From assembly GCA_017474285.1 (NCBI GenBank), contig JAFVHT010000050.1:1-33508 (forward strand): DNA of 33,508 nucleotides, given 5' to 3'. Position 1 is the first letter of the stretch; each line of letters opens with the position of its first letter. This document shows positions 9,843-18,336 of the stretch, piece by piece. Below the pieces are notes generated by a model. The model ran no database searches. It saw only the letters and a list, made by a program, of their open reading frames with translations, and was not told the origin of the DNA. Source of the stretch: Acetobacter sp. (lineage in GTDB: Bacteria; Pseudomonadota; Alphaproteobacteria; Acetobacterales; Acetobacteraceae). Made by a program: the position numbers and the translations under genes.

Positions 9843-11234
9843 TCAATGAAAAGGCGGACCTTTTGAAGGACCTTGCCCTGACTTATGCCCCATAAATGCA
9901 GACATTCCCTGACGCATAAGACCTTCCATACCAAAACGGCTAAAACGTTTCATGATTGTTGACATCATGTCAAATTGTTTGAGCAACATATTCACATCTT
10001 GAACCGTTGTACCCGAACCAGCAGCAATTCTCTTTTTACGAGATGCCTTAATGATACTAGGCTTACGCCGCTCCGCTTTCGTCATCGACGAAATAATAGC
10101 CTGCTGCTTTTTAAGAATGGACGTATCAAGGTTTTTCTCTTCTAAAACTTCCTTAACTTTACCCATACCAGGTAGCATACCCAAAATACCCGAAATAGAC
10201 CCTAACCGAGAAATTTGCCGCATCTGAGACGCATAATCATTGAGATCAAACTTCCCTGCCATCATACGATAGGCTAAACGTTCGCTTTCTTCGTGGTCGA
10301 GTTTATCGGCGGCTTTTTCTACCAAGCCCGCAATATCCCCCAACCCGAGAATACGCCCCGCTACACGTTCAGGATAAAATTCCTCTAACGCGTCAAGTTT
10401 TTCCCCAACTCCAACAAATTTAATCGAAGCCCCTGTAATGGCTTTCATGGAAAGGGCTGCGCCTCCGCGTGAATCGCCGTCCATACGGCTCATCACAACA
10501 CCCGTCACCCCAACAGCCTCATTAAAGGATTTCGCGGTGTTGACAGCATCTTGCCCCGTCATTGCATCAACAACTAAAAGGGTTTCTATCGGGTTTGTGG
10601 CATCACGAATTTGACAGACTTCTTCCATCAACGCAGTATCAATAGACAGACGCCCTGCCGTATCAAGAATAACCACGTGATACCCGTCACGCTGTGCAAC
10701 TTCAAGGGCACGGTGTGCGATTTCAACAGGTGTTTGCCCCGTAACAATAGGTAAAGAGGTCACCCCTGCCTGTTCTGCCAACGTGGCTAATTGCAATTGT
10801 GCCGCAGGGCGTTGTGTATCCAACGAGGCTAAAAGCACTTTTTTATGCTCCCGCCCTCTTAAACGTAAAGCTAATTTGCCAGACGTTGTTGTTTTCCCCG
10901 ACCCTTGTAACCCCACCATCATAATGACCGCAGGCGAAGTTGTCCCCAAATTTAACGATGCAACCCCTGTGCCGCCAAGGGCTTCAATAAGGGCATCATT
11001 AACAATTTTTGCAACCGCTTGTCCGGGAGAAATGCTTTCTAGCACCTCCTGCCCAACGGCTGATTCCCGCACTTTATTAACAAAATCTTTGACAACAGGT
11101 AAAGCAACGTCAGCATCAAGCATGGCGAGGCGTACCTCACGCATTGCCTCAGTTACATCGTCTTCTGACAGTACAGCGCGTTTAGCGAGACCATCAAAAA
11201 CACCTGACAATCTCCCTGAAAGAGTTTTGAACAC
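9843..11234 (-). CDS. ffh: Signal recognition particle protein Ffh (SRP54)
   Basis: Ffh binds 4.5S RNA and signal sequences and delivers nascent membrane proteins to FtsY. The 463-residue protein has the N domain (1-90), the SRP GTPase domain with P-loop [10 protein letters not shown] (108-117), DTQRPAA, DTAGR (191-195) and [12 protein letters not shown] as the G4 region (T-K-x-D in many bacteria), and a Met-rich M domain after about 320 with the finger-loop stretch [14 protein letters not shown]. Translation begins at GTG; no in-frame ATG precedes the conserved [13 protein letters not shown] start. It heads the - strand run into rpsP. A candidate promoter with a dyad lies about 105-135 bases upstream. 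Confidence 0.97.
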   Translation of the reverse strand: MFKTLSGRLSGVFDGLAKRAVLSEDDVTEAMREVRLAMLDADVALPVVKDFVNKVRESAVGQEVLESISPGQAVAKIVNDALIEALGGTGVASLNLGTTSPAVIMMVGLQGSGKTTTSGKLALRLRGREHKKVLLASLDTQRPAAQLQLATLAEQAGVTSLPIVTGQTPVEIAHRALEVAQRDGYHVVILDTAGRLSIDTALMEEVCQIRDATNPIETLLVVDAMTGQDAVNTAKSFNEAVGVTGVVMSRMDGDSRGGAALSMKAITGASIKFVGVGEKLDALEEFYPERVAGRILGLGDIAGLVEKAADKLDHEESERLAYRMMAGKFDLNDYASQMRQISRLGSISGILGMLPGMGKVKEVLEEKNLDTSILKKQQAIISSMTKAERRKPSIIKASRKKRIAAGSGTTVQDVNMLLKQFDMMSTIMKRFSRFGMEGLMRQGMSAFMGHKSGQGPSKGPPFH

Positions 11235-11324
11235 TAGACGACTACCCCGCTAAAACATTCTTTTTCTATCAATATTTTAATTCTCTATCGTTATCGGTCA
11301 AAAAACAAGAAAAGAACACGTACC

Positions 11325-11373
11325 ACCCGCTTTAGGTCAAATTACAATTCTACACCTTTGACGTCAAGCGGGT
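11325..11373. repeat. Imperfect inverted repeat, 17-base arms, upstream of ffh
   Basis: The arms at 11325-11341 (ACCCGCTTTAGGTCAAA) and 11357-11373 (complement ACCCGCTTGACGTCAAA) match at 15 of 17 positions and flank a 15-base spacer. The outer eight and inner six base pairs are perfect. No T-run follows on either strand, so an intrinsic terminator is unlikely. Because the candidate ffh promoter lies inside it, it looks more like an operator or a structured leader. Confidence 0.6.
11339..11367 (-). promoter_or_regulatory. Candidate sigma70 promoter of the ffh operon
   Basis: Read on the - strand, TTGACG (11367-11362) is followed after exactly 17 bases by TAATTT (11344-11339). The -35 box matches consensus at five of six positions, the -10 box at four. 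The predicted transcript would start roughly 95 bases before the ffh GTG. The promoter sits inside the inverted repeat at 11325-11373, so a dimeric regulator bound there would cover it. Confidence 0.45.
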
Positions 11374-11546
11374 TCTGTGAACTCAAAAAAACAAAAAGAC
11401 AACTTAACACAAATTACAAGGCTCTTCACTTCAAATGACGAGCCTGCTTTAAAGCTTCTACATGAGATTGAATAAATTCTTTATACCGGGGACTAGCTGT
11501 ATTATTAACCCATTGCAGAATGAGAGTTAAATGATATATACATTGG

Positions 11547-11783
11547 TTAGCGTACACCACGTGGTTTTAATAACATACCAAACGAAACTTCCAAAATATT
11601 GTCAAGACATTTACTAATTGTATCTATTATATCTGTCTCTAAAAAGTTTTCATAATTATAATTTTTAACTAAAGAACGAACTTCTTCAACCTTATGTAAA
11701 AGTTGATGTAAAAGTTGCTCGTGTGCCGGTAACTGAACGGGAACATTCGTGGCTAGAACTGGAGGAAACGAATCATTGCGCAT
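11547..11783 (-). CDS. Small hypothetical protein (78 residues)
   Basis: I do not recognise this protein. It is acidic and soluble-looking, with no signal peptide or membrane segment. The middle (LPAHEQLLHQLLHKVEEVRS) is probably amphipathic helix, and the C-terminus (DTISKCLDNILEVSFGMLL) is likely helical as well. The ATG at 11783 is preceded by AAAGG at ribosome-binding distance, which supports translation. It stands alone on the - strand between ffh and the ATP12 gene, with about 195 AT-rich bases upstream that include a 6-base inverted repeat (TACCTT/AAGGTA, 11920-11937). A lineage-specific gene is more likely than a chance frame, but this is not certain. Confidence 0.5.
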   Translation of the reverse strand: MRNDSFPPVLATNVPVQLPAHEQLLHQLLHKVEEVRSLVKNYNYENFLETDIIDTISKCLDNILEVSFGMLLKPRGVR

Positions 11784-11978
11784 GAAAAAACCTTTCTATA
11801 ATTGGTTAGCTTATTTTCTGTAGTATATCTAAATCATATTTAAAGCAATATTATTTTGATTGAAATAGCAAAGTTGACAAACACTTATCACTTTACACAA
11901 TAACACTTCCCCTATAGACTACCTTGCGTATAAGGTAAAATACGTTTGCACTTTAAGAGTGTTTTTCCTCCCTCCTAT

Positions 11979-12737
11979 TTACCCTTTTTGGCATAAGGTT
12001 AAAAAACGTATTGCTGTGGCTATGTCTTTTGTCATGGTCGCGATGCGTTGGGTTATTTCTGGCTCTGTTCCCCAAAGAGTCATTTGGAATTGTTCATCTA
12101 AAGTTGCAGCCTGCACTAATGTTTCTGCTGTCATATGTGTTTTTAAGAGTAAAAATCCAAGCGCTAAACTCCCCATAACGGGTACAACATTCCCTAAAAC
12201 AGTTAACTCAACTTGTGTACTCGCCTCTAAAGCCTGTTGAAAAATGCGCATCGTTTCCTCCGTTTGAGTCATCGGCATAACCCCTGTTGTTACCGCCAAA
12301 CGACACCCAAGCAAAACTTCTAATTGTTGTAATAACGGATCCCATATTTCAGACTGACGACGGTATAAAGCACTATAAGAGGCTTCTCGATAGCTTAATA
12401 AATCACTTTGCGCATAGGCTAAAAGATTTTGGATAATGTTTTTTTGGGCTTGAGGAAGACATTCCACCATAAACCCCGTCATACCCGTCAGTGGTAAATC
12501 TGTGGGAACAAAATTTTGCCCCTCCCCGATAAGGCGCCATTCTTCTGCCAAGGCTTCCGCTAACGCGTGTGAGGTAACTGATAAACGCGTGCCTTTTGGT
12601 AAACGTATAACGCGACGATCTAAGGCAATAGAAAAACGCTGTTCAGCCCCCTCTTCCCCTTCTTGAACAACCGTGACTTCTTTCCAAAAACGTTTTTGCT
12701 CCCCCCGCCGTTTTTCATGGATTTTATGAGTGCCCAA
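11979..12737 (-). CDS. ATP12-family F1-ATPase assembly chaperone
   Basis: ATP12 proteins chaperone the alpha subunit of F1 ATP synthase; they occur in mitochondria and Alphaproteobacteria, which makes this gene a useful taxonomic marker. The 252-residue protein has the family layout: RFWKEVTVV and FSIALDRRVIRLPKGTRL near the N-terminus, EEWRL, then AYAQSDLLSYRE and IWDPLLQQLE in the middle, followed by helical sequence. No ATG is available near the N-terminus. The TTG at 12737 is preceded by AGGGAG seven bases before it, so I accept TTG as the start. It lies 84 bases after the pseudouridine synthase gene on the same strand. Confidence 0.88.
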   Translation of the reverse strand: MGTHKIHEKRRGEQKRFWKEVTVVQEGEEGAEQRFSIALDRRVIRLPKGTRLSVTSHALAEALAEEWRLIGEGQNFVPTDLPLTGMTGFMVECLPQAQKNIIQNLLAYAQSDLLSYREASYSALYRRQSEIWDPLLQQLEVLLGCRLAVTTGVMPMTQTEETMRIFQQALEASTQVELTVLGNVVPVMGSLALGFLLLKTHMTAETLVQAATLDEQFQMTLWGTEPEITQRIATMTKDIATAIRFLTLCQKG

Positions 12738-12821
12738 AAAATAACTCCCTTAACAATCAATCTTTACACCACTTTTTATTAAACCTTAATTTATTAAACC
12801 TTAAAAAAGGTTATAAATACG

Positions 12822-13808
12822 TTACGAAACGCCACTCCGAAGAGGTTTTGGGGTTGGACCTGCTGAAAAACCAAAATCTCGAAACGTGCTTTTCATGTGA
12901 TCGGGTAATTCTGCACTGACACAGAGGCGCCCTCCTGCGGGGTGTGGAATGTCCAACATACGTGCATGAAGGTGTAATTGATCAATAACCCCTGCAGGAT
13001 GCGCTAATGCACCCCCATATTTAGGGTCACCTACAATAGGCGTACCCAAAGACTCACAATGTACACGTAATTGATGCGTACGCCCTGTAAGCGGTGAGAG
13101 TTCTAACCATGAAAATTTACGCGCTATAGAATCGAGCACCTCATAAGTAGACCGTGCAGATTGGGCATCATCATCACGCCGATCAGCGGGTACAACAACC
13201 GATTCAGGTCCTCTTCCTAATTTGACTAAGGGTTGATCAATTTCACCAGAAAGCGGGGTTGGTCTGCCCACAACAACAGCCCAATAAATTTTTTTGACAT
13301 CTCGCCCTCGAAAAGAAGCCGCTAAATGCGCAGCTATCCCTGGTGTTTTGGCTAAAAGAAGCACGCCCGACGTATCTCGATCGACCCGATGCACAAGCCT
13401 AGGACGAGCATCCTCTCCTTCTCGTAAACCGTCAAGCATCATATCAATATGTTTGATAATACCGCTTCCTCCTTGAACAGCGAGCCCTGCAGGTTTGTTG
13501 AGAACAATTAAATATTTATCTTGGTACAAAACCATTTTGCGGATTTCTTGCACCAAGCGTTTATCTAGCTGCGTTTTACGATCTTGCACGTGGAACAGCA
13601 TAGCGACAAGTGTTGGGGGTATTCGTATATTTTGCCCCACCTCTAACCGAGAAGACGCAGTGACTCGTCGCCCCTCTACACGGATTTGCCCCGTACGGCA
13701 TAATTTTTGTAAAACGCCATGAGTCACATGTGGGTAATGACGATGAAAATAACGATCAAGGCGAATCCCTGCCTCGTCTTCTGTTACAGTAAGGTGAACA
13801 ACAGTCAT
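12822..13808 (-). CDS. RluC/RluD-family 23S rRNA pseudouridine synthase
   Basis: Enzymes of this family isomerise uridines in 23S rRNA. The 328-residue protein has an N-terminal S4 RNA-binding domain (about 13-60, with GIRLDRYFHRHYP and TGQIRVEGRRV) and a PsuA-fold catalytic domain. The catalytic Asp is in RLVHRVDRDTSGVLLLAKT. KIYWAVVVG, LSPLTGRTHQLRVHCESLG and PIVGDPKYGG complete the RluA-type signature. Length fits RluC and RluD alike; I cannot tell the exact target uridines. It begins 24 bases after the rarA stop codon, so it probably shares that transcript. Confidence 0.92.
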   Translation of the reverse strand: MTVVHLTVTEDEAGIRLDRYFHRHYPHVTHGVLQKLCRTGQIRVEGRRVTASSRLEVGQNIRIPPTLVAMLFHVQDRKTQLDKRLVQEIRKMVLYQDKYLIVLNKPAGLAVQGGSGIIKHIDMMLDGLREGEDARPRLVHRVDRDTSGVLLLAKTPGIAAHLAASFRGRDVKKIYWAVVVGRPTPLSGEIDQPLVKLGRGPESVVVPADRRDDDAQSARSTYEVLDSIARKFSWLELSPLTGRTHQLRVHCESLGTPIVGDPKYGGALAHPAGVIDQLHLHARMLDIPHPAGGRLCVSAELPDHMKSTFRDFGFSAGPTPKPLRSGVS

Positions 13809-13832
13809 ACCGATTTCTTTATGTCTTGAAGA

Positions 13833-15218
13833 TTATTTTGATGGATGTTGTTTTTGCTCTCGTAACCGCGCACGTGCTTCCACCCTTTGTTGCACTTCAC
13901 ATTCATACCCCCGATTTGTCGGTGTGTAAAAAACTTGCCGCGACATACCTTCAGGAAAATAATTTTGCCCTGAAAAAGCCTCTTCACTATCGTGATCGTA
14001 GACATATCCTTGCCCGTAGCCTATATCGCGCATAAGCGCGGTTGAGGCTTGCAAAATATGGGCAGGCGGCATCAAACTCCCTGTTTGCTCTGCCGAAGAA
14101 CACACCGCTTTATAGGCTTTGTAAATCGCGTTTGATTTAGGCGCTGTTGCAAGATAGATTACGGCTTGCGTCAACGCCAACTCCCCCTCTGGCGATCCTA
14201 ATCGCTCATAAGCCTCCCATGCTGAGATGACTAAGGGTAAAGCGTGGGGATCTGCCATGCCCACATCTTCGGTTGCAAACCGTACCAAACGGCGGGCAAT
14301 ATAACGGGGGTCTTCCCCACCTTTAAGCATGCGCGCAAACCAATATAACGCGGCATCTGGATCGGAACCTCGCATTGATTTATGCAAAGCGGAAATGAGG
14401 TTATAATGTTCATCTCGATTTTGATCATAGAGAACAGAGCGACGTGCTAAATAACGGGCTAATACTGTAGGATCTAAAAGGGTTTGCGTTTTCATACTCA
14501 AAATTTGTTCAACCATATTGAGTAAATAACGCCCATCCCCGTCTGCCATAGCCCGCAAAGTCGCACGTGCTTCGTCTGTCAGCGGGAGTGTTTTACCTAT
14601 TTCATGTTCAGCACGTGTTAAAAGAGCCTCTAACGCTTCATCATCTAACCGGCTTAATACCATGACTTGGCACCGTGATAATAACGCTGCATTCAAACTA
14701 AAAGAGGGATTTTCTGTGGTAGCTCCAACAAGAACGATTGTGCCATCTTCAACAACAGGCAAAAAGCCATCTTGCTGTGCTCGATTAAAACGATGAATTT
14801 CATCAACAAAAAGCAACGTTCGCGTGCCAGAACGTGCCAAATTTCGCGCTGTTTCAAAAGCTTTTTTAAGATCCGCAACACCTGAAAAAACCGCTGAAAG
14901 CTGTACAAACACAAGCCCGCTTGCCTGTGCGAGAAGGCGTGCAATGGTTGTTTTTCCAACCCCCGGGGTACCCCATAAAATTAAACTACTCAAACTTCCT
15001 TGTTCGAGCATACGTGTTAAACGCCCCTCTGGTCCTAACAAAGCAGGTTGTCCGATAACGTCTTCCAAGCGTTTAGGTCGCAACCGATCGGCTAAAGGTT
15101 GAACGCGCCCCCGTATAGAATGACCTGTAGAATAATCCGCGTGTTTTGGCGTATGATTTTGATATGGTTGTTTTTTAGGCGGTAGCGTCACACCCCCAAA
15201 AAGATCCCCCTCGGTCAT
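13833..15218 (-). CDS. rarA: Replication-associated recombination protein RarA (MgsA)
   Basis: RarA is an AAA+ ATPase that acts with SSB at stalled forks and DNA ends. The 461-residue protein has a flexible N-terminus, then PLADRLRPKRLEDVIGQ, Walker A GTPGVGKTT (83-91), Walker B LLFVDEIH (135-142), sensor-1 VGATTENPSFS and the arginine-finger loop NAALLSRC. The C-terminal tetramerisation region includes MRGSDPDAALYWFARML and PEGELALTQA. The longest frame begins with a TTG one codon upstream; I chose the ATG at 15218. It is followed closely by the pseudouridine synthase gene on the - strand. Confidence 0.95.
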   Translation of the reverse strand: MTEGDLFGGVTLPPKKQPYQNHTPKHADYSTGHSIRGRVQPLADRLRPKRLEDVIGQPALLGPEGRLTRMLEQGSLSSLILWGTPGVGKTTIARLLAQASGLVFVQLSAVFSGVADLKKAFETARNLARSGTRTLLFVDEIHRFNRAQQDGFLPVVEDGTIVLVGATTENPSFSLNAALLSRCQVMVLSRLDDEALEALLTRAEHEIGKTLPLTDEARATLRAMADGDGRYLLNMVEQILSMKTQTLLDPTVLARYLARRSVLYDQNRDEHYNLISALHKSMRGSDPDAALYWFARMLKGGEDPRYIARRLVRFATEDVGMADPHALPLVISAWEAYERLGSPEGELALTQAVIYLATAPKSNAIYKAYKAVCSSAEQTGSLMPPAHILQASTALMRDIGYGQGYVYDHDSEEAFSGQNYFPEGMSRQVFYTPTNRGYECEVQQRVEARARLREQKQHPSK

Positions 15219-15470
15219 CAAGCGTTTACCCTACCTATAGCGTTATAACCTCTCTCTAAAAAGGCACATATTTTCATACCCCTACAATAAGCCCCGTTCA
15301 TATAGAAAAATGATCATCATATGCTTTACTACACATTGGCACTTAATGCTTGTTATACCAAAATCAACCCAGAGAAAATAGTTCTTGAAAAAGATTTTGA
15401 GGGAAGCCTGAAGCGTTGAGAAAAATAAGAAAAATTTTCAAAAGAGCCGACTAAGCCGACTATCATGATT

Positions 15471-16241
15471 TTAAGGCGATTTTGTTAATAACCCTGCTGA
15501 TGAATCATGAAAAGCGCCTGTTGATACGTTTTTTGACGTGCTTTCTGTTGGGTCTTCTAACGATGGCAATGTAAACAAATTCGCGGCTATGGTGTTGACG
15601 GCGTGCACATCTTCTAATAACACTTGTGTTTCACGTCCTTGGGCATCAACAACACGCCATGCCCGTAAAGTCATAGAGTTTGGATCCGATGGGTTTTCTG
15701 AAAAAATAAGCGTTAAGCTCCCCTCTGTTGGCAAAGCGGTTCTTACAAGACTTACTTGTATAAGACCACGCCCTTGTTGAAACCCTGTTATGGTAACACC
15801 GTCCGTAAGACGCACACAACGCCGCAATAAAAGCCCTAAAGGGGTTCGATCCATAGGAATAAGCGTTGTTTGATCAAGTTGGCTATCACGAAAAATAACT
15901 TTTCCTTCATTTGCCACAAGAAGCCACGGCGAAGGAGGGTCATAGACAAGTCGCATTTGACCAGGTCTTTTAATCCATACACGCCCCGTGACTTGTTTCC
16001 CATTCGAATCCGTTTGAAGGATATGCGCTTCAAACATCGTATACCGATTTAAGGCTTGTTCAATTTTCTTAAGCCTTTGTTTATCAGATCTTGATAAAAC
16101 AATACCCGCTGCAACATGAAACACCGCCTTACTTTGCTTCTCACATTGTGCATACGCCTTATGGTTATAGTCCACCCCTAACAGAGCGAAACATAACGCT
16201 ACCCCCAAATAACGCACCCAATACTGTAAAGAAAACCCCAT
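15471..16241 (-). CDS. LolA-family outer-membrane lipoprotein carrier protein
   Basis: LolA proteins are periplasmic and ferry lipoproteins from the inner-membrane LolCDE exporter to the outer membrane. I placed the start at the ATG at 16241 because AAAGGTG precedes it at good distance; a TTG frame reaches nine codons further. The 256-residue product begins with a signal peptide (hydrophobic YLGVALCFALLGV, likely cleaved after AYAQ). The mature part has the LolA hallmark YTMFEAHILQTDSNGKQVTGRVWIKRPGQMRLVYD split over about 60 residues, then WLLVANEGKVIFRDSQLDQTT. Ser/Thr-rich tail residues follow the fold. It lies between rarA and ubiA on the same strand. Confidence 0.85.
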   Translation of the reverse strand: MGFSLQYWVRYLGVALCFALLGVDYNHKAYAQCEKQSKAVFHVAAGIVLSRSDKQRLKKIEQALNRYTMFEAHILQTDSNGKQVTGRVWIKRPGQMRLVYDPPSPWLLVANEGKVIFRDSQLDQTTLIPMDRTPLGLLLRRCVRLTDGVTITGFQQGRGLIQVSLVRTALPTEGSLTLIFSENPSDPNSMTLRAWRVVDAQGRETQVLLEDVHAVNTIAANLFTLPSLEDPTESTSKNVSTGAFHDSSAGLLTKSP

Positions 16242-16307
16242 AGAACACCTTTTGAAACCATCAAACAAAAACCTAAAACCCCTAAAAAATAATTTTGTTT
16301 TAACCTG

Positions 16308-17219
16308 TTAAAATATTTTCACCAACCCTGCTAAAAACGCTATAGCCACCATTGCTCCAATGTCTCTATGCGCGCGAAATTGCTGTAAACACACAACAGG
16401 GTTCATAGGGTTAATTTGCATAACTTGCCGCGCAAGAAACACAGCTGGCAAAAGCAACATAAGCCAAAATAACCCCGATACCCCTGATAAAATTGCCGCT
16501 AACGCCAATAAAATTATCATCATGCCATAACAACACCCTATAAACAAATGGGCATGCCCTTTCATGAGGCGAGAGGTTGATTTTACGCCAATACGAGCAT
16601 CGTCTTCCATATCTTGAAAGCCGTAAATCGTGTCGAACCCTAATTGCCAAGCAATAGTTGCCCCATATAATGCCGCTTGTGCCCACGCCAAATGTCCTGC
16701 AGCTGCGGTATATCCCAAAGGTGCCCCAAAGCCAAACGTAAAGCCCATAACAAGTTGGGGCCACCAAGTAAATCTTTTAGCTAAAGGATAAAAAGCCACC
16801 AAAACCAAAGAAAAAGCTCCAAGCATCCAAGAAAGGTGGTTCAGTTGCAATAAAACCCCAAGCCCGGCGAGCAACAATACCAACAAAAAAAGAGCGGCTT
16901 GTCGCATACGCAACGCACCACTTGCCAAAGGTCTGCCCGCTGTACGCGCTACTTGCCGATCTATGTCACGATCCCACATATCATTGACCACACACCCGGC
17001 GGAACGCATCACAACACTCCCAATTAAAAATAAGAGGATAAGGCGGAGGCGTTCAACACATGTAATCCCCTCTGGTAGTAAAATTCCCCACACCCCGGGC
17101 AACCACAAAAGCCATATTCCAATAGGTCTATCAAGACGCGCTAATAGCACATAAGACCGTATACGAGGAGATAAACGAGCAACCCACCCCGTTAATTGTA
17201 TATCGGTATGGTAAGACAT
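16308..17219 (-). CDS. ubiA: 4-hydroxybenzoate polyprenyltransferase
   Basis: UbiA attaches the isoprenoid tail to 4-hydroxybenzoate in ubiquinone synthesis. The 303-residue integral membrane protein carries both aspartate motifs that bind Mg-polyprenyl diphosphate: NDMWDRDID (79-87) followed by RPLASG, and YGFQDMEDDARIGVKST near residue 200. About eight hydrophobic helices can be drawn between and around them, and PIGIWLLWLPGVWGI near residue 32 is typical of the UbiA N-terminus. It is transcribed away from rsmE, so the roughly 240 bases between the two start codons must hold both promoters. Confidence 0.93.
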   Translation of the reverse strand: MSYHTDIQLTGWVARLSPRIRSYVLLARLDRPIGIWLLWLPGVWGILLPEGITCVERLRLILLFLIGSVVMRSAGCVVNDMWDRDIDRQVARTAGRPLASGALRMRQAALFLLVLLLAGLGVLLQLNHLSWMLGAFSLVLVAFYPLAKRFTWWPQLVMGFTFGFGAPLGYTAAAGHLAWAQAALYGATIAWQLGFDTIYGFQDMEDDARIGVKSTSRLMKGHAHLFIGCCYGMMIILLALAAILSGVSGLFWLMLLLPAVFLARQVMQINPMNPVVCLQQFRAHRDIGAMVAIAFLAGLVKIF

Positions 17220-17457
17220 AGTTCTACTTTTAATAATAAATTTAAACCTATTCTTTTAACAAAAATATTTTCATGTTTTTATGAATATTTATGAGAGTAC
17301 ACAAATTTTATACAGTACACAGGCACTCTTTTACTATATACTCTACCTCATCACAAAAAATAATTCTTTTCGCACAATTTTCCCGTTCTTACCCTTTCTT
17401 TTACACCCCATCTCCTTAAGACTTTTTTGTTTTTTGGATAAGGAATTACTCTTCCAC

Positions 17458-18255
17458 ATGCCACATACATTGCCTATAACAAGGGCAACACATTTACCTC
17501 GTTTATATATCCCCCTAGACGCTTTTTCTCCAACCTGTTTGGCAGAACATTCACCAAAACAAGGAGAGACATGCCCTCTTAATGCCCAACAAGCCTATTA
17601 TTTAGGGACGGTACTGCGTCGACAATGTGGGGATTCTCTTCGAGTTTTTAATGCGTCTCTAGGAGAATGGCTTGCCCGTATTATAGAATTGCGTAAAGAA
17701 AAAGGGGTAATCGTTTTAGAACAGCACCTACGCACCCCAAACCCTACCCCCGACCTTAAATTAGCTTTTGCTTTACTCAAACGCGATGCTACTGATTTGA
17801 TCTTTCGTATGGGAACAGAGCTCGGCGTTACAGAATTTATCCCTATTATTACAGAACGCACAAATACCCACAACCTCAATCTCAAACGGCTAACAAGCAT
17901 TACCATTGAAGCCGCTGAACAATGCGAACGCCTTGATATTCCTACTATAGCCTCCCCTCTTTCTTTAGCAACTTTCCTGCATACATGGTCTTGCCAACGC
18001 GCACTTTTTGCAGCCATAGAACGTCTAGAGACTCTCTCAAACTCTGACGCGTTATACAAAGCCAAAAAAGGTGACGGTTTATTGATCGGACCAGAAGGCG
18101 GTTTTACCCCTAATGAACGCCTCTCTTTACAAAAACACTCTTTTATTGTCCCCCTTTCTCTTGGTATTTCTGTACTCAGAGCCGATACAGCTGTCGCTGC
18201 TGGATTAGCCCTCATAACCCATTATTTACGTTCGAAAGAGAGTATGACAGAATAA
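17458..18255 (+). CDS. rsmE: 16S rRNA (uracil1498-N3)-methyltransferase RsmE
   Basis: RsmE is a SPOUT enzyme that methylates U1498 in the decoding site of 16S rRNA. The frame extends 59 codons upstream to 17281, but that stretch is AT-rich hydrophobic sequence unlike the family. The ATG at 17458 gives 265 residues, near the usual length, and begins just before the PUA-like domain (LPRLYIPLDAF). The knot has LKRDATDLIFRMGTELGVTEF, AAEQCERLDIP, LLIGPEGGFTPNE and LGISVLRADTAVAAGLALI. An AGGA lies 13 bases before the ATG, rather far, so the start is not beyond doubt. Glutamate-cysteine ligase follows by 81 bases. Confidence 0.92.
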   Translation: MPHTLPITRATHLPRLYIPLDAFSPTCLAEHSPKQGETCPLNAQQAYYLGTVLRRQCGDSLRVFNASLGEWLARIIELRKEKGVIVLEQHLRTPNPTPDLKLAFALLKRDATDLIFRMGTELGVTEFIPIITERTNTHNLNLKRLTSITIEAAEQCERLDIPTIASPLSLATFLHTWSCQRALFAAIERLETLSNSDALYKAKKGDGLLIGPEGGFTPNERLSLQKHSFIVPLSLGISVLRADTAVAAGLALITHYLRSKESMTE

Positions 18256-18336
18256 GCCCTCTTTTTCCCTCCCCTTTATATTGTGTATTTTTGTATTGTG
18301 TATTAACGATTGTTAAGACTATCAGGACCCCTCACC

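Larger units (their letters stand above)
11235..11546. other. Intergenic region upstream of ffh
   Basis: This gap of 312 bases holds no open frame that I can support. Its part near ffh contains the candidate ffh promoter and the large inverted repeat listed separately. The rest, towards the small hypothetical gene, is AT-rich; I saw no hairpin followed by a T-run that would serve as an intrinsic terminator for that gene. Confidence 0.5.

Noticed and set aside
9782..9934. N-terminal extension of the S16 frame by 51 codons
   Set aside because: S16 starts at [16 protein letters not shown] with a good ribosome site; the extension overlaps the end of ffh and lacks similarity.
15321..15419. 32-codon + strand frame in the gap between rarA and the LolA gene
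   Set aside because: Very short, no ribosome site, unrecognised product.
17281..17457. Upstream extension of the rsmE frame by 59 codons
   Set aside because: The stretch is AT-rich and hydrophobic, unlike RsmE; the conserved N-terminus begins right after the ATG at 17458.
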